Shown one piece after another: positions 17,652 to 27,530 of a DNA stretch of 64,000 bases. Numbering within the stretch: position 1 is the stretch's first letter; each line of letters opens with the position of its first letter. The DNA comes from Cohnella mopanensis (GTDB taxonomy: Bacteria > Bacillota > Bacilli > Paenibacillales > Paenibacillaceae), in assembly GCF_022352055.1 (NCBI RefSeq), contig NZ_JAKRWM010000009.1:217661-281660 (forward strand), in the 5' to 3' direction. Under the pieces are notes generated by a model. That model did no database searches. It was not told the DNA's origin and saw only the letters and a program-made list of their open reading frames with translations. The translations under genes and the position numbers were made by a program.

Positions 17652-18392
17652 ATGAAAATAAGCCCCGCTGTCGAGATGATTGAATTGCCGTACGTAGCTT
17701 TTGGAGTACCGTCCGCGCTTAATCCCACGCTCATTCGGGACGGTAAGGACGTCATTCTGATCGATACGGGAATGTCGGGGAAAGTCGAGCAATTGCGGGA
17801 CGCGCTTGGTGAAATCGGCGTGACCTTCGACATGCTTACGGCCATTATCCTCACCCATCAGGATCTCGATCATGTCGGCGGCGCCGCCGACATCCTAAGG
17901 GAATGCTCCCCGCATATATCCGTATATGCGCATGCGTTAGAGCAGCCCTATATCGAGGGAGTCCTCCCCCTTATCAAGACAAATCCGCAGGCTATGGCTA
18001 AGATGATACAATCTCTCCCGGAGCAAATGCGCCAGGATTTGATGCAGTCGATGGTTTATACCCCCGTTAACCGGGTTGACCAACTATTAGCAGACAAAGA
18101 TCGGCTACCGTTCTGCGGAGGAATTACCGTCATCCACACTCCCGGACACACGGCCGGACATCTTAGCCTTTACTTAGATAAAAGCAAGCTCCTCATCGCG
18201 GCGGATGCGCTGACAAGCAAGGACGGCGTGCTTAATGGCCCAGTCCCGCAAACGACATTAGACATGGAGTCGGCTATTCAATCTCTCCGAAAGCTGTTGG
18301 ACTATGAAATCGAAAAAGTCATTTGCTATCATGGAGGATTATGCACGGATAACATTCTGGAACAATTGAACAAGCTAGTACGTCAACTATAG
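17652..18392 (+). CDS. Metallo-beta-lactamase-fold hydrolase
   Basis: A 246-residue protein with the metal-binding signature LTHQDLDHVGG near residues 67-77; the first His is followed by Gln, a variant seen in several MBL subfamilies. Other ligands are HTPGHTAGHLS near 165 and AADAL near 183, and a late CYHGG near 228. Family members hydrolyse thioesters, lactones or phosphoesters; the substrate is unknown. AGGAGG precedes the ATG in an AT-rich upstream region. It is a single-gene unit. Confidence 0.82.
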   Translation: MKISPAVEMIELPYVAFGVPSALNPTLIRDGKDVILIDTGMSGKVEQLRDALGEIGVTFDMLTAIILTHQDLDHVGGAADILRECSPHISVYAHALEQPYIEGVLPLIKTNPQAMAKMIQSLPEQMRQDLMQSMVYTPVNRVDQLLADKDRLPFCGGITVIHTPGHTAGHLSLYLDKSKLLIAADALTSKDGVLNGPVPQTTLDMESAIQSLRKLLDYEIEKVICYHGGLCTDNILEQLNKLVRQL

Positions 18393-18533
18393 TACCTATA
18401 CGATTGCCTAACCGGCGGCTATGGCGGTTTCCAGAAATCCTCTTCCTCCCATGTCGAGCACGCTCGCCCGAAAGAGGTCAAACGATGGGTAAATGTGCTA
18501 TAATAGTTCTGTTTGTTGAAGGAGGATTTCTAA

Positions 18534-21500
18534 ATGACGAATACTAAACACCCCCCTTCCGAGCCGAAGCCTAAGGGCCAGGGCTTCAAGACAGCGGGGA
18601 AAATCGCGGGATTTACCGTGCTTTGGCTCATCTTGTTCGGACTACTAGCCGGGCTCGTGGGAGCTGGCGCAGTTACCGGATACATCGCTTCGCTAGTTGA
18701 AGACGATCCAATCCGCGACCGCAGTCTTATCGAGGAGAGAATTAACGAGAATGCGATAACCGGCTTCGTCTATTTCAACGACGGCTCCCCTATCGGACAA
18801 TTGCGTTCCGAGGAAGATCGCCGCCCGGTCACGTACGATCAAATTCCGCAAACGATTATCGATGCGGTTGTCTCCATAGAAGACAAAAACTTCTTCACTC
18901 ATCCCGGGGTTGATACGAACGGTTTATTCCGTGCCGTTAAGCAGCAATTGTTAAACGAAAGCGTCCAAACGGGCGGAAGTACGATTACGCAGCAGTTAGC
19001 GCGGCGGGTATTCCTTAACTTGGACCAAACGTCGAGCAGGAAAGCCAAAGAAATCTTCCTATCGCTTCGATTAGAAAGATTCCTAAGCAAGAAGGAAATC
19101 ATTACGGCCTATTTAAATAAAGTTCCTTACGGAAATGGCTCGTCCGGATATCAAGTATTCGGAATCAAGGCAGCATCGAACGGGATATTCGGCATCAAAA
19201 ATTTAAATGATCTGAATATCGCGCAAGCCGCTTACCTAGCCGGCGTACCTCAATTGCCTTCTTTATATTCCGCGTTCAATGGCAAAGGGGATTTCAACGA
19301 GAAAAACTTCAAACGCGCCGAAGCGCGTCAGAAGCTCGTGCTTAGCCGCATGCTGGAAGAAAAGAAAATTACGCAATCGCAATATCAAGAAGCATTAGCT
19401 TTCGATCTATACAGCTCCCTGGCTAAGCCAAGCGAGAAGGCTTACAACACGTATCCTTATCTTATGCTCGAAGCGGAACGTCAAGCTGCCGAATTGCTTG
19501 TTCTACAGCAAAATCCAGAGCTGAAGCGCGAAGACTTGAAGAAAAAAGAAAATTCGGCATTAATTGAAGAAGCACGCGGACAGCTTCTAAGAAGCGGTTA
19601 TAAGGTTACTACCACGATCGACAAAAAAATATACAGCCTTATGCACAATATCGCCGAAAACCCGGAGAACTTCGCACCCGACCATCCCGTCAAAGGCGTT
19701 GAACAGATTGCCGCCGTTATGATGGATCAGAAAACGGGCGCTATTCTGGGAATGATTGAAGGTCGCGATTTCCATATCGAGCAAATGAACTTCGCTACCC
19801 AAATGGTTCGTCAACCTGGATCGGCCATGAAACCGATAGGCGCCTATTTGCCCGCAATCGAAATGGGCTTAATTCAGCCGGGCAGCGTTCTTGACGATTC
19901 TCCGGTCATACTGAAAAACGGCGGCGGCGGATATCACATTCCGAAAAACTCCAACAATCGTTATTCGGGACTCGTCACCGCCCGTCAAGCGCTTAATAGC
20001 TCTTACAATATTCCGGCCTTAAAGATTTTCTTGGACAAGGTCACCATTAAAGAAGCTTGGAAATTTGCCCGTTCCCTCGGCATCACGACGCTAGTGCCGG
20101 AAGATGATCAAGCCCAAACCGGAGTCATCGGCGGCCTTAAGTACGGTACATCCGTCGAAGAATTGACGAATGCCTATGCAGCGATCGCCAACAAGGGTGT
20201 TTTCAACGATGCTTATCTGATCGAAGAAATCCGAGATGCCAATAATAAAATCGTCTATAAGCATAAGCTGGAGCCGAAACAAGTCGTTTCCGAGCAATCC
20301 GCTTATCTGATGACGGATATGCTTCGGACGGTCGTTACGAACGGTACGGCAACGTCGATCATGTCGCAATTCAAAAACTACAAAACGATACCTGTAGTCG
20401 GCAAAACCGGAACGACGCAAAATTATAGCGACGTATGGTTCGAAGGATACACCCCGGACATTACGCTCGGAGTATGGGCTGGATACGAGAAAGTCATTCA
20501 TAATCTTTCCTCGGACAGCCATGGTAGAGCTCGAACGATCTGGGCGAAGATTATGACCGACGTTACGGAAGCCAAGCCGGAGCTCTTCCCGACCAAAGAG
20601 TTCGTGAAGCCCGACGGAATCGTATCGATGACCGTATCTAGCGTAAGCGGTAAGCTACCGACGGATCTGACAAGAGCAGCCGGCAAACTTGTGACCGATA
20701 TTTTCAATCGCAAATTTATCCCGACTGAAGTAGACGACGCTCTCGTCAAGGTGAAATACATTTCCTATAACGGAGTCAACTACTTGCCTCAAGAGGAAAC
20801 GCCCGGAGACCTGTTGCGCGAATCGGTCATGATCGTAAGGGAATCTCCTTTAGATGCGCTGATAGAGGAATTAAAAGCCAAGCTTGGCCAAGTATCCGCC
20901 CAATCGCGTAAAGCGCTATCCTATTACTTGCCTAAAGATGCGGCCGAGAGCGCGCCTTCCAAGATCGATCCGCGCGTAGAAGACGGCGCGACTCCGAATC
21001 CGCCGCAGCACGTTTCTGTGGAGATGCTGAACAGCTTGGCTAGAATTACGTTTACGCCTTCCTCACAGGCAGACGTTGCCGGTTATCGATTATACCGGTC
21101 CGCTAATGGAGGCGTATTCCAGAAGGTCGAGGCTTCGGTTCCGACCGGCGAAGAGCCGAAGTTCGTCAACTACACAAGCCTTAATCAATCTTACAGATAT
21201 TACGTAACCGCTGTGGACGTAGCCGGTAACGAATCTGCGCCTAGCGAGACAGTCTCGACCGAAGGCGGCTTTACAGATATTGATCCAAACTTCCCGAATC
21301 CAGGAAATACGGGAGAAGGAACAGACCCGGGCTTACCGAATAACCCAGGTAACAGCAACAGCAACGTCCCTTCGACGCCTAGCGGCTTGAATGCGCAAGG
21401 AACCGATATTGGCGTAACCCTTTCTTGGAACGCTAACGCTAGCAGCGAAGGCGTAACGCAGTATCAGGTATGGTACAGCGAGACGGAGCGTGGGAAATTC

Positions 21501-21638
21501 AAGCTTCTCGGCACGACGGAATCGACTACTTTCGAGTACATCGCGCCAATGTCAGTCGGTTGGTACCGCGTAAGCGCAGTTAGCCCAAGCGGCAATTCAG
21601 CGCCTACAACGGCTATCGAAGTGAAGTCCGGAACCTGA
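18534..21638 (+). CDS. Class A penicillin-binding protein (PBP1A) with C-terminal fibronectin type III modules
   Basis: A 1034-residue bifunctional peptidoglycan synthase. After a short cytoplasmic tail, one membrane helix spans residues 25-55. The transglycosylase domain has catalytic Glu116 in EDKNFFTHPG and the QTGGSTITQQLARR motif. The transpeptidase has the SxxK serine at Ser430 (PGSAMKP), SYN near 490 and KTGT at 624-627. Beyond about residue 820 are two fibronectin type III-like modules separated by a Pro/Gly/Asn-rich linker. It polymerises lipid II and cross-links stem peptides outside the membrane. The extra modules make it longer than E. coli PBP1a but are normal for Bacillales. AAGGAGG precedes the ATG. 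Confidence 0.94.
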   Translation: MTNTKHPPSEPKPKGQGFKTAGKIAGFTVLWLILFGLLAGLVGAGAVTGYIASLVEDDPIRDRSLIEERINENAITGFVYFNDGSPIGQLRSEEDRRPVTYDQIPQTIIDAVVSIEDKNFFTHPGVDTNGLFRAVKQQLLNESVQTGGSTITQQLARRVFLNLDQTSSRKAKEIFLSLRLERFLSKKEIITAYLNKVPYGNGSSGYQVFGIKAASNGIFGIKNLNDLNIAQAAYLAGVPQLPSLYSAFNGKGDFNEKNFKRAEARQKLVLSRMLEEKKITQSQYQEALAFDLYSSLAKPSEKAYNTYPYLMLEAERQAAELLVLQQNPELKREDLKKKENSALIEEARGQLLRSGYKVTTTIDKKIYSLMHNIAENPENFAPDHPVKGVEQIAAVMMDQKTGAILGMIEGRDFHIEQMNFATQMVRQPGSAMKPIGAYLPAIEMGLIQPGSVLDDSPVILKNGGGGYHIPKNSNNRYSGLVTARQALNSSYNIPALKIFLDKVTIKEAWKFARSLGITTLVPEDDQAQTGVIGGLKYGTSVEELTNAYAAIANKGVFNDAYLIEEIRDANNKIVYKHKLEPKQVVSEQSAYLMTDMLRTVVTNGTATSIMSQFKNYKTIPVVGKTGTTQNYSDVWFEGYTPDITLGVWAGYEKVIHNLSSDSHGRARTIWAKIMTDVTEAKPELFPTKEFVKPDGIVSMTVSSVSGKLPTDLTRAAGKLVTDIFNRKFIPTEVDDALVKVKYISYNGVNYLPQEETPGDLLRESVMIVRESPLDALIEELKAKLGQVSAQSRKALSYYLPKDAAESAPSKIDPRVEDGATPNPPQHVSVEMLNSLARITFTPSSQADVAGYRLYRSANGGVFQKVEASVPTGEEPKFVNYTSLNQSYRYYVTAVDVAGNESAPSETVSTEGGFTDIDPNFPNPGNTGEGTDPGLPNNPGNSNSNVPSTPSGLNAQGTDIGVTLSWNANASSEGVTQYQVWYSETERGKFKLLGTTESTTFEYIAPMSVGWYRVSAVSPSGNSAPTTAIEVKSGT

Positions 21639-21677
21639 TACAAAGAGCGCTGACCAAAAGTAGATAGGTAAAACGAT

Positions 21678-21718
21678 AAATGTTGGTACAGGGGATTAGT
21701 CCTGTACCAACATTTTGC
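21678..21718 (+). terminator. Terminator of the PBP gene
   Basis: Perfect stem AAATGTTGGTACAGG/CCTGTACCAACATTT followed by a T-rich stretch. Confidence 0.8.
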
Positions 21719-21750
21719 TTTTAAAGATCTTCTCTGTTGCTACTTAACAG

Positions 21751-21792
21751 AAAGAAGCTGCTCAATAGATTTCTCTAATGAGCAGCTTCTTA
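21751..21792 (-). terminator. Terminator of acsA
   Basis: AAGAAGCTGCTCA pairs with TGAGCAGCTTCTT across a 14-base loop, immediately after the acsA stop codon on the minus strand. Confidence 0.75.
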
Positions 21793-21800
21793 GTTTATCC

Positions 21801-23525
21801 CTAATCCTCGATCGTAGACAGATCGCCTGTCGGCAGGTTCAGCTCCCATGCTTTGAGCACCCTACGCATGATTTTACCGCTGCGTGTCTTCGGAAGCTTA
21901 TCTTTGAATTCGATCTCCCGCGGGGAAGCATGGGCGGACAAGCCTTCCTTCACGAACTTGGCGATATCCGCTTTAAGCTCATCCGATGGCGAGAAACCTT
22001 CGCGTAACGAGATGAACGCTTTAATAATTTCTCCGCGTAAAGGATCCGGTTTCCCGATTACGCCGGCTTCGGCAACTGCCGGATGTTCCACCAGCTTGCT
22101 CTCCACCTCGAATGGCCCTACCCGTTCGCCGGAAGTATTAATGACATCGTCGATACGCCCTTGGAACCAGAAATAACCTTCATCATCCTGGTAAGCGGAA
22201 TCGCCCGATACGTACCATCCTGGAATATGGAAGTATTCCGCATACTTCGTAGGATTGTTCCAGATTTTGCGCATCATGGACGGCCATGGCGTCTTGATTG
22301 CAAGATTGCCCATACGGAAAGGCGGCAATTCGTTGCCTTGATCGTCGATGATCGCAGCTTGTACGCCGGGAACCGGGCGCCCCATTGATCCTGGCTTAAT
22401 TTCCATGCTTGGGTAGTTACAAATTAACTGCCCGCCCGTCTCCGTCATCCACCACGTATCGTGAATGCGTTGACCGTACACTTTGTTGCCCCAACGGACG
22501 ACTTCAGGATTCAAAGGCTCGCCTACGCTTAGCACATGGCGCAAGCTAGAAAGATCGAACGACTTAACGACGTCATCTCCTGCTCCCATTAACATGCGGA
22601 ATGCCGTCGGTGCACTGTACCATACGGTCACTTTATATTTTTGAATCGTGGAATACCAATCTTGAGGACTGAACCTTCCGCCTCTTACGACGTTGGTCAC
22701 CCCATTCAGCCAAGGCGCGAATATACCGTATGATGTGCCCGTTACCCAGCCTGGATCGGCTGTACACCAGTATACGTCGTCTTCCCTTAGATCAAGAACG
22801 ACGCGCCCCGTATGATAGTGCTGGAGCATGGCATTCTGAACGTGAAAGACACCTTTAGGTTTACCTGTAGAACCGGAAGTATAGTGAAGGATCAAGCCAT
22901 CTTCCCTATCAAGGAATGTCAGCTCCGTTTCGGTAGAAGCCGATTCCATTGCCGCGCGATAGTCGACGATGCCATCCCCCGCCTCGACGGAATCCCCGAA
23001 TACGATAACATTTTTCAAATCCGGCAGTTCTTCACGAGGTACCCGTGACAATAAAGCCGGAGTCGTAACGATAGCTACCGCACCGCTATCCAGCAAACGA
23101 TCCCTTACAGCCGTCTCCATGAAAGCCTCGAACAAAGGTCCGACAACAGCACCGACCTTTAAGGCACCGAACAAGCTGAAATATAATTCCGGTGTACGCG
23201 GCATGAATATGAACACGCGGTCGCCTTTATTGATGCCTAAACCGCGAAGTACGTTAGCGAATTGGTTAGACTGCCTCGACATTTCCGCGAAGGTATAACT
23301 AATCTCGCGTTGGTTATCGCTGTAATGGAGTGCGATTTTGTCGCCGCGTCCATTGTCTACATGGCGATCGATCGCTTCATAAGCCATATTGACCTTACCC
23401 GTGGAAGCCCAAGTAAACTGCTTCTCAACGTCTGCCCAGTTAAAGCTTTTTACTGCCTCTTCATACGATGCCATGTTGGACACCGTAGCCGTAACGGCCA
23501 GTTTTTCATCCGATTGAAATGTCAC
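21801..23525 (-). CDS. acsA: Acetyl-CoA synthetase
   Basis: A 574-residue AMP-forming ligase, the size of Bacillus AcsA. Landmarks: the P-loop HYTSGSTGKPKGV near residue 220, DTWWMTETGG near 368, YVSGDSAYQDDEGYFWFQGR near 450 (core: GDSAYQDDEG), and the C-terminal PKTRSGKIMRR, whose Lys is the acetylation site that inactivates the enzyme. It activates acetate to acetyl-CoA through acetyl-AMP. It is divergent from acuA-acuC, whose products acetylate and deacetylate that lysine in Bacillus. The start is a GTG behind GAAGGTGAT. A cre-like site lies in its leader, so glucose repression by CcpA is expected. Confidence 0.95.
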   Translation of the reverse strand: MTFQSDEKLAVTATVSNMASYEEAVKSFNWADVEKQFTWASTGKVNMAYEAIDRHVDNGRGDKIALHYSDNQREISYTFAEMSRQSNQFANVLRGLGINKGDRVFIFMPRTPELYFSLFGALKVGAVVGPLFEAFMETAVRDRLLDSGAVAIVTTPALLSRVPREELPDLKNVIVFGDSVEAGDGIVDYRAAMESASTETELTFLDREDGLILHYTSGSTGKPKGVFHVQNAMLQHYHTGRVVLDLREDDVYWCTADPGWVTGTSYGIFAPWLNGVTNVVRGGRFSPQDWYSTIQKYKVTVWYSAPTAFRMLMGAGDDVVKSFDLSSLRHVLSVGEPLNPEVVRWGNKVYGQRIHDTWWMTETGGQLICNYPSMEIKPGSMGRPVPGVQAAIIDDQGNELPPFRMGNLAIKTPWPSMMRKIWNNPTKYAEYFHIPGWYVSGDSAYQDDEGYFWFQGRIDDVINTSGERVGPFEVESKLVEHPAVAEAGVIGKPDPLRGEIIKAFISLREGFSPSDELKADIAKFVKEGLSAHASPREIEFKDKLPKTRSGKIMRRVLKAWELNLPTGDLSTIED

Positions 23526-23565
23526 GATCCATCACCTTCCCATTAAAATGCGGGCATTCCTATAA

Positions 23566-23579
23566 CGAATGCGCTTTCA
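23566..23579. promoter_or_regulatory. cre site in the acsA leader
   Basis: CGAATGCGCTTTCA matches 12 of 14 positions of the strong cre form TGAAAGCGCTTTCA. It lies 40 bases before the acsA start codon and about 30-40 bases downstream of a minus-strand TATAAT (23619-23614), a position where CcpA acts as a roadblock. ccpA itself is encoded 3 kb away. Confidence 0.65.
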
Positions 23580-23774
23580 CAACATGGAGTTAACAGTCTC
23601 ATCTGCCATAGATATTATAACACAGTGTACGCTCGCTAGGCATAGAGGGAAAGGGCAATATCTACAATTCGAGGGGTAATATTAACCACATCGCCCTTAA
23701 TCCGGTTCCTCCCTCGTGCACTTAAATGATATAATGATTGTCAATGTTTGAATTACGGATATAGGGGGAACGGC

Positions 23775-24407
23775 ATGGACCACATCAAATCGTACGTCCG
23801 CTATCCAATCGCACGAGATAGCCAATCCCTTATCATCGAAGGTCCCGTACCGCCAGATAGATTGCGCAAGATGACCCTTCATCCTAAGTTAGATGCTTTC
23901 CGCAGACCGAAAGACCAGCACGAAGCTTTGGTCGAAATTGCCGATCTGCCCGAAGGAAGAATCATCGTTGCCCGTGACGAGGACGTTATCGTCGGATATG
24001 TCACCTTCCATTACCCGGATGAAATGGAACGCTGGTCCGAAGGCGGCATGGAAGACCTCATCGAGCTCGGAGCGATCGAAGTTGCCGATGACTACCGCAA
24101 TCTTGGCCTCGGCAAATCGCTAATCTCCGCAGCGTTCGAGAATGGGCAATTAGATAATATAATCGTGTTCACGACGGAGTATTATTGGCACTGGGACTTG
24201 GAATCGAGCGGTCTCAACGTATGGGAATACCGAGAGATGATGGAACGGCTGATGAAATCGGTCGGCATGGTCTGGTTTGCGACGGACGATCCGGAAATAT
24301 GCGCTCACCCCGCCAATTGCCTGATGGTCAGAATCGGCAAAGACGTTCCGTTATCCTCCGTGGAACAATTCGATCGGGTTAGATTTAGGCAACGCTTCAT
24401 GTATTAG
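23775..24407 (+). CDS. acuA: GNAT protein acetyltransferase AcuA
   Basis: A 210-residue protein, exactly the length of Bacillus AcuA and very similar in pattern: SLIIEGPVPPDRL near 20, QHEALVEIADLPEGRIIVAR near 55, ERWSEGGMEDLIELGAIEV near 95, the acetyl-CoA-binding RNLGLGKSL and the C-terminal FRQRFMY. It acetylates the catalytic lysine of AcsA and so turns acetate activation off. ATG 23775 follows AGGGGG; a TATAAT at 23730-23735 upstream is a probable -10 box. The acuC start codon follows its stop codon with no gap. Confidence 0.94.
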   Translation: MDHIKSYVRYPIARDSQSLIIEGPVPPDRLRKMTLHPKLDAFRRPKDQHEALVEIADLPEGRIIVARDEDVIVGYVTFHYPDEMERWSEGGMEDLIELGAIEVADDYRNLGLGKSLISAAFENGQLDNIIVFTTEYYWHWDLESSGLNVWEYREMMERLMKSVGMVWFATDDPEICAHPANCLMVRIGKDVPLSSVEQFDRVRFRQRFMY

Positions 24408-25622
24408 ATGAAAGGCAGGCGACCTCCTCTGTCCTCCAGAACGATATGGGTAAACAATAAGCCATCCGGGCGATACTGTTTTTCTGACGATCATCCTTTT
24501 CATCCCTTTCGCGTCGAATTGACGGAAGACCTTCTGCGGGAATGCGGGGCATTAACCAAAGAACAAATTATGGAGCCTTTTCCCCTCGGAGAGGCCGAAC
24601 AAGTGATTCGCAAAATCCATAGAAAAGATTATATCGACGCCGTGGTCGCGTTAAGCACCGACAAACCCGACGTTCATATGATCAGCAATGCCGAGCAGTA
24701 CGGCCTTGAAGCAGATGGAGACACCCCCTATTTTCCCGGAATGCATGAAGCTACCGCTGCGGTTACTGCCGGTTCGCTGGCGGCTGCGGAAGCGGTCATG
24801 TCGGGACGCGCGGATCGCGCCTTGCACTTGGCTGGCGGCCTTCATCACGCATTCCCGAATCGCTCTTCCGGCTTCTGCGTCTATAATGACGCAGCGGCAG
24901 CGATCACGTATCTGAGGGATAAATACAAGGCTCGCGTACTCTATATCGACACGGACGTCCATCATGGGGATGGCGTACAGTGGTTTTTCTACACGGACCC
25001 CGACGTGTTCACGCTCTCGATCCACGAGACCGGCAAATTTCTGTTCCCCGGCAGCGGATTCGCGCATGAACGAGGGGATTCTTCCGGCTATGGTTCATGT
25101 CTTAATTTATCTATGGAGCCCTACACGGAAGACGAGTCGTGGCTCGAATGTTTTACGGAAGCGGTAGAGAATGTCGCGCGCTCCTTTCGTCCGGATATCA
25201 TCGTCAGTCAGCATGGATGCGACGCTCATGCCTTCGATCCGCTAGCGCACATCCATTGCAGTATGAGAATATATCGCGAGATGCCTAAAATCATTCACCA
25301 GCTTGCCGAACGTTACACGCAAGGCAAATGGGTCGCGCTAGGCGGCGGCGGATACGACCATTGGCGGGTCGTCCCGAGAGCATGGAGCTTGCTCTGGCTT
25401 GAGATGTGCGGCCATCCTTTGCTATCGCAAATTGACAGCGCTGCCTGCGGAGGGCGACTACCGGAACGATGGCCTCCTACATTCCCATCGCACATCCAAC
25501 CGCCCGATCTTCCGACGACATGGCTAGACGACGTTTCCTCTTGGGCTCCAATGCCACGAAGAACCGAAATCACAGCCAAAAATAAAGCAATGCTAGAAAT
25601 CGCGCTTCAGCATATCGGCTAA
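24408..25622 (+). CDS. acuC: Histone-deacetylase-family enzyme AcuC
   Basis: A 404-residue zinc-dependent deacetylase. Visible active-site blocks are LAGGLHHAFPNRSSGFCVYN near 143 (catalytic His pair), the zinc site DTDVHHGDGVQ near 180, QHGCDAHAFDPLA near 265 and the GGGGYD loop near 310. It removes the acetyl group from AcsA and reactivates it. Its ATG directly abuts the acuA TAG, so translation is coupled. In Bacillus subtilis acuB, encoding a CBS-domain protein, lies between the two; it is absent here. A bidirectional terminator follows. Confidence 0.94.
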   Translation: MKGRRPPLSSRTIWVNNKPSGRYCFSDDHPFHPFRVELTEDLLRECGALTKEQIMEPFPLGEAEQVIRKIHRKDYIDAVVALSTDKPDVHMISNAEQYGLEADGDTPYFPGMHEATAAVTAGSLAAAEAVMSGRADRALHLAGGLHHAFPNRSSGFCVYNDAAAAITYLRDKYKARVLYIDTDVHHGDGVQWFFYTDPDVFTLSIHETGKFLFPGSGFAHERGDSSGYGSCLNLSMEPYTEDESWLECFTEAVENVARSFRPDIIVSQHGCDAHAFDPLAHIHCSMRIYREMPKIIHQLAERYTQGKWVALGGGGYDHWRVVPRAWSLLWLEMCGHPLLSQIDSAACGGRLPERWPPTFPSHIQPPDLPTTWLDDVSSWAPMPRRTEITAKNKAMLEIALQHIG

Positions 25623-25636
25623 GAACTAATGCAATA

Positions 25637-25684
25637 AAAGAGCTGGCAGTCTGATCGCCTATGCGATCGGATTGCCAGCTCTTT
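25637..25684. terminator. Bidirectional terminator between acuC and mtnN
   Basis: Long stem AAAGAGCTGGCA...TGCCAGCTCTTT with an inner GATCGC/GCGATC helix between two converging genes. Confidence 0.85.
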
Positions 25685-25708
25685 GCTCTTCCAAACTTAC
25701 CAAACGGC

Positions 25709-26410
25709 TTAGAGCCTGTTTACCATCTCTTCTACGATTGCATAAGAACGGTTTGCCGCTTCGATCGTAAACTCCGCGAAATTCACGTGAGCCGACCCGT
25801 CAGCTTTATCCGACATGGACCGAATAATGACGTGAGGGATTCCGTTCATATAACACACTTGCGCGACAGAAGCCCCTTCCATCTCCGTGCAAGCCCCGCC
25901 TAATTCTTCGTACAATCCTTTGACTACCGTGCGATCGGCAATAAACTGATCTCCCGACAAAACTTTGCCGGTGAAACAACGCCCCGGATATACTTTTTTC
26001 CCCGCTTCTTCCGCTATTGCGATCAAACGCTCGTCCGCCGGATATTCCGATACTTCTTGATAAGGGATCGTCCCCCTAGGAAATCCAAGCGCCGTAACGT
26101 CAACATCATGCTGAACGCTGCTTGTGGAGATGACAATATCCCCAATATTCAATTTCGGGTCAACTGCACCCGCTACGCCCGTGAAGACGATCGCATCCGC
26201 TCCGTAACGGTCAACCAATACTTGAGTACAGACGGCCGCGTTCACCTTGCCTACGCCTGAACGGGTCAATACGACCTTCTTGCCGCGGAATAAACCGTGG
26301 TGATACGTAATTCCCGCGTGTTGCTCTGTCTGTTTATCGTCTAGCTGTGCCAGCAGCAGCTCGATTTCCTCTTGCATAGCTCCGATAATTCCGATTGCCC
26401 CGTAAGTCAC
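25709..26410 (-). CDS. mtnN: 5'-methylthioadenosine/S-adenosylhomocysteine nucleosidase
   Basis: A 233-residue purine-nucleoside phosphorylase-fold hydrolase. Signature segments: GIIGAMQEEIELL at the start with the catalytic Glu, FTGVAGAVDPKLNIGDIVIS near 75, GDQFI near 155, CTEMEGASVAQVC near 175 and RSMSDKADG near 200. It cleaves adenine from methylthioadenosine and adenosylhomocysteine, by-products of polyamine synthesis, methylation and quorum-signal formation. The frame is open 15 codons further, but those overlap the ccpA terminator; GTG 26410 with AAGGA upstream is preferred. An in-frame ATG at 26440 is an alternative. Confidence 0.93.
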   Translation of the reverse strand: MTYGAIGIIGAMQEEIELLLAQLDDKQTEQHAGITYHHGLFRGKKVVLTRSGVGKVNAAVCTQVLVDRYGADAIVFTGVAGAVDPKLNIGDIVISTSSVQHDVDVTALGFPRGTIPYQEVSEYPADERLIAIAEEAGKKVYPGRCFTGKVLSGDQFIADRTVVKGLYEELGGACTEMEGASVAQVCYMNGIPHVIIRSMSDKADGSAHVNFAEFTIEAANRSYAIVEEMVNRL

Positions 26411-26444
26411 ATTCCTCTTCCTTTCGCATTCTATTCTCATAAAG

Positions 26445-26486
26445 AAGCCCTGCATCGGTCACGAATGCGCCGAGGCAGGGCCTTTA
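26445..26486 (-). terminator. ccpA terminator
   Basis: GCCCTGC pairs with GCAGGGC; on the minus strand it is followed by TTCTTT ten bases after the ccpA stop codon. Confidence 0.65.
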
Positions 26487-26495
26487 ATTGTAGAT

Positions 26496-27509
26496 TTACT
26501 TCCCTCTCGGTCCTGCGACGGATCGACGCACGATTAATTCATGAGGAAGAGTAACTTTGGCATTCTCAACGGCTTCCTTCTTCATCAGCTTCGTCAGAAG
26601 CCTCATAGACACCGCACCGATATCGTACATCGGCTGGGCAACGGTCGTCAGCAACGGACGAACCATCGAGGAGATGCGACTATTGTCAACGCTAATGACC
26701 GACACATCATCGGGAACGACTAACCCGGCGTCCTGAATACAATGAATAGCTCCGGTAGCCATCTCATCCGTAGCAGAGAATACAGCAGTCGGACGATCCG
26801 GCAGGTCAAGGAAATATTGCATCGCGTCAATACCGGATTCGTATTTATAATTCCCTACACGAACGTATTGTTCCTGGTAAGGTATGCCGGCTTGCGCAAG
26901 CGCGCGTTTGTAACCCTGATAACGGGCATAGCCGTTCGCAGGATCCTGTAGCGTACCGCTAATCATAGCGATAGCTGTATGTCCTTCGGCAATCAGTCGA
27001 TTAACGGCATCGAATGCAGCTGCCTCATGATCGATGTCGACGGAAGGAATCGTTCCCTTCTCATCGGTCGTCGCACATAAGACGATCGGAACGTTAGACG
27101 TTCTGAACGCTTGAATATGCTCTTCCGTCACGGCGCCGCCCATGAATAACAAGCCATCGACTTGCTTCTCCAAGAGCGTGTTAATGACGCGGATCTCTTT
27201 GTCTTTGCGTTTGTCCGCATTACAAAGAATAATATTATAGTGATACATATTGGCAATGTCTTCGATTCCGCGCGCAACTTCAGCAAAAATCGCATTCGCT
27301 ATGTCGGGAATGACGACGCCTACGGTTGTCGTTTTCTTGCTTGCTAGACCGCGAGCAACCGCATTCGGCCGGTAGCCGAGTCGCTCAATCGCTTCGTAAA
27401 CCTTCTTACGAGTTTGCGGTTTAACATTAGGGTTGTTGTTGACGACACGGGAAACTGTTGCCATCGAAACGCCAGCTTCGCGTGCCACGTCGTAAATGGT
27501 TACCGTCAC
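26496..27509 (-). CDS. ccpA: Catabolite control protein A
   Basis: A 337-residue LacI-family regulator that follows Bacillus CcpA almost word for word in the key parts: [20 protein letters not shown] as the helix-turn-helix (residues 3-22), [16 protein letters not shown] hinge helix, [20 protein letters not shown] near 85 and [15 protein letters not shown] near 300, the region that contacts HPr(Ser-P). With phosphorylated HPr or Crh it binds cre sites. The GTG start has GGAG nine bases upstream; an in-frame ATG 17 codons earlier lies inside a palindrome and lacks a binding site. The ytxJ-ccpA neighbourhood with acuA-acuC close by matches Bacillus. Confidence 0.95.
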   Translation of the reverse strand: MTVTIYDVAREAGVSMATVSRVVNNNPNVKPQTRKKVYEAIERLGYRPNAVARGLASKKTTTVGVVIPDIANAIFAEVARGIEDIANMYHYNIILCNADKRKDKEIRVINTLLEKQVDGLLFMGGAVTEEHIQAFRTSNVPIVLCATTDEKGTIPSVDIDHEAAAFDAVNRLIAEGHTAIAMISGTLQDPANGYARYQGYKRALAQAGIPYQEQYVRVGNYKYESGIDAMQYFLDLPDRPTAVFSATDEMATGAIHCIQDAGLVVPDDVSVISVDNSRISSMVRPLLTTVAQPMYDIGAVSMRLLTKLMKKEAVENAKVTLPHELIVRRSVAGPRGK

Positions 27510-27530
27510 AATAATTCGCTCCAATGTTCG

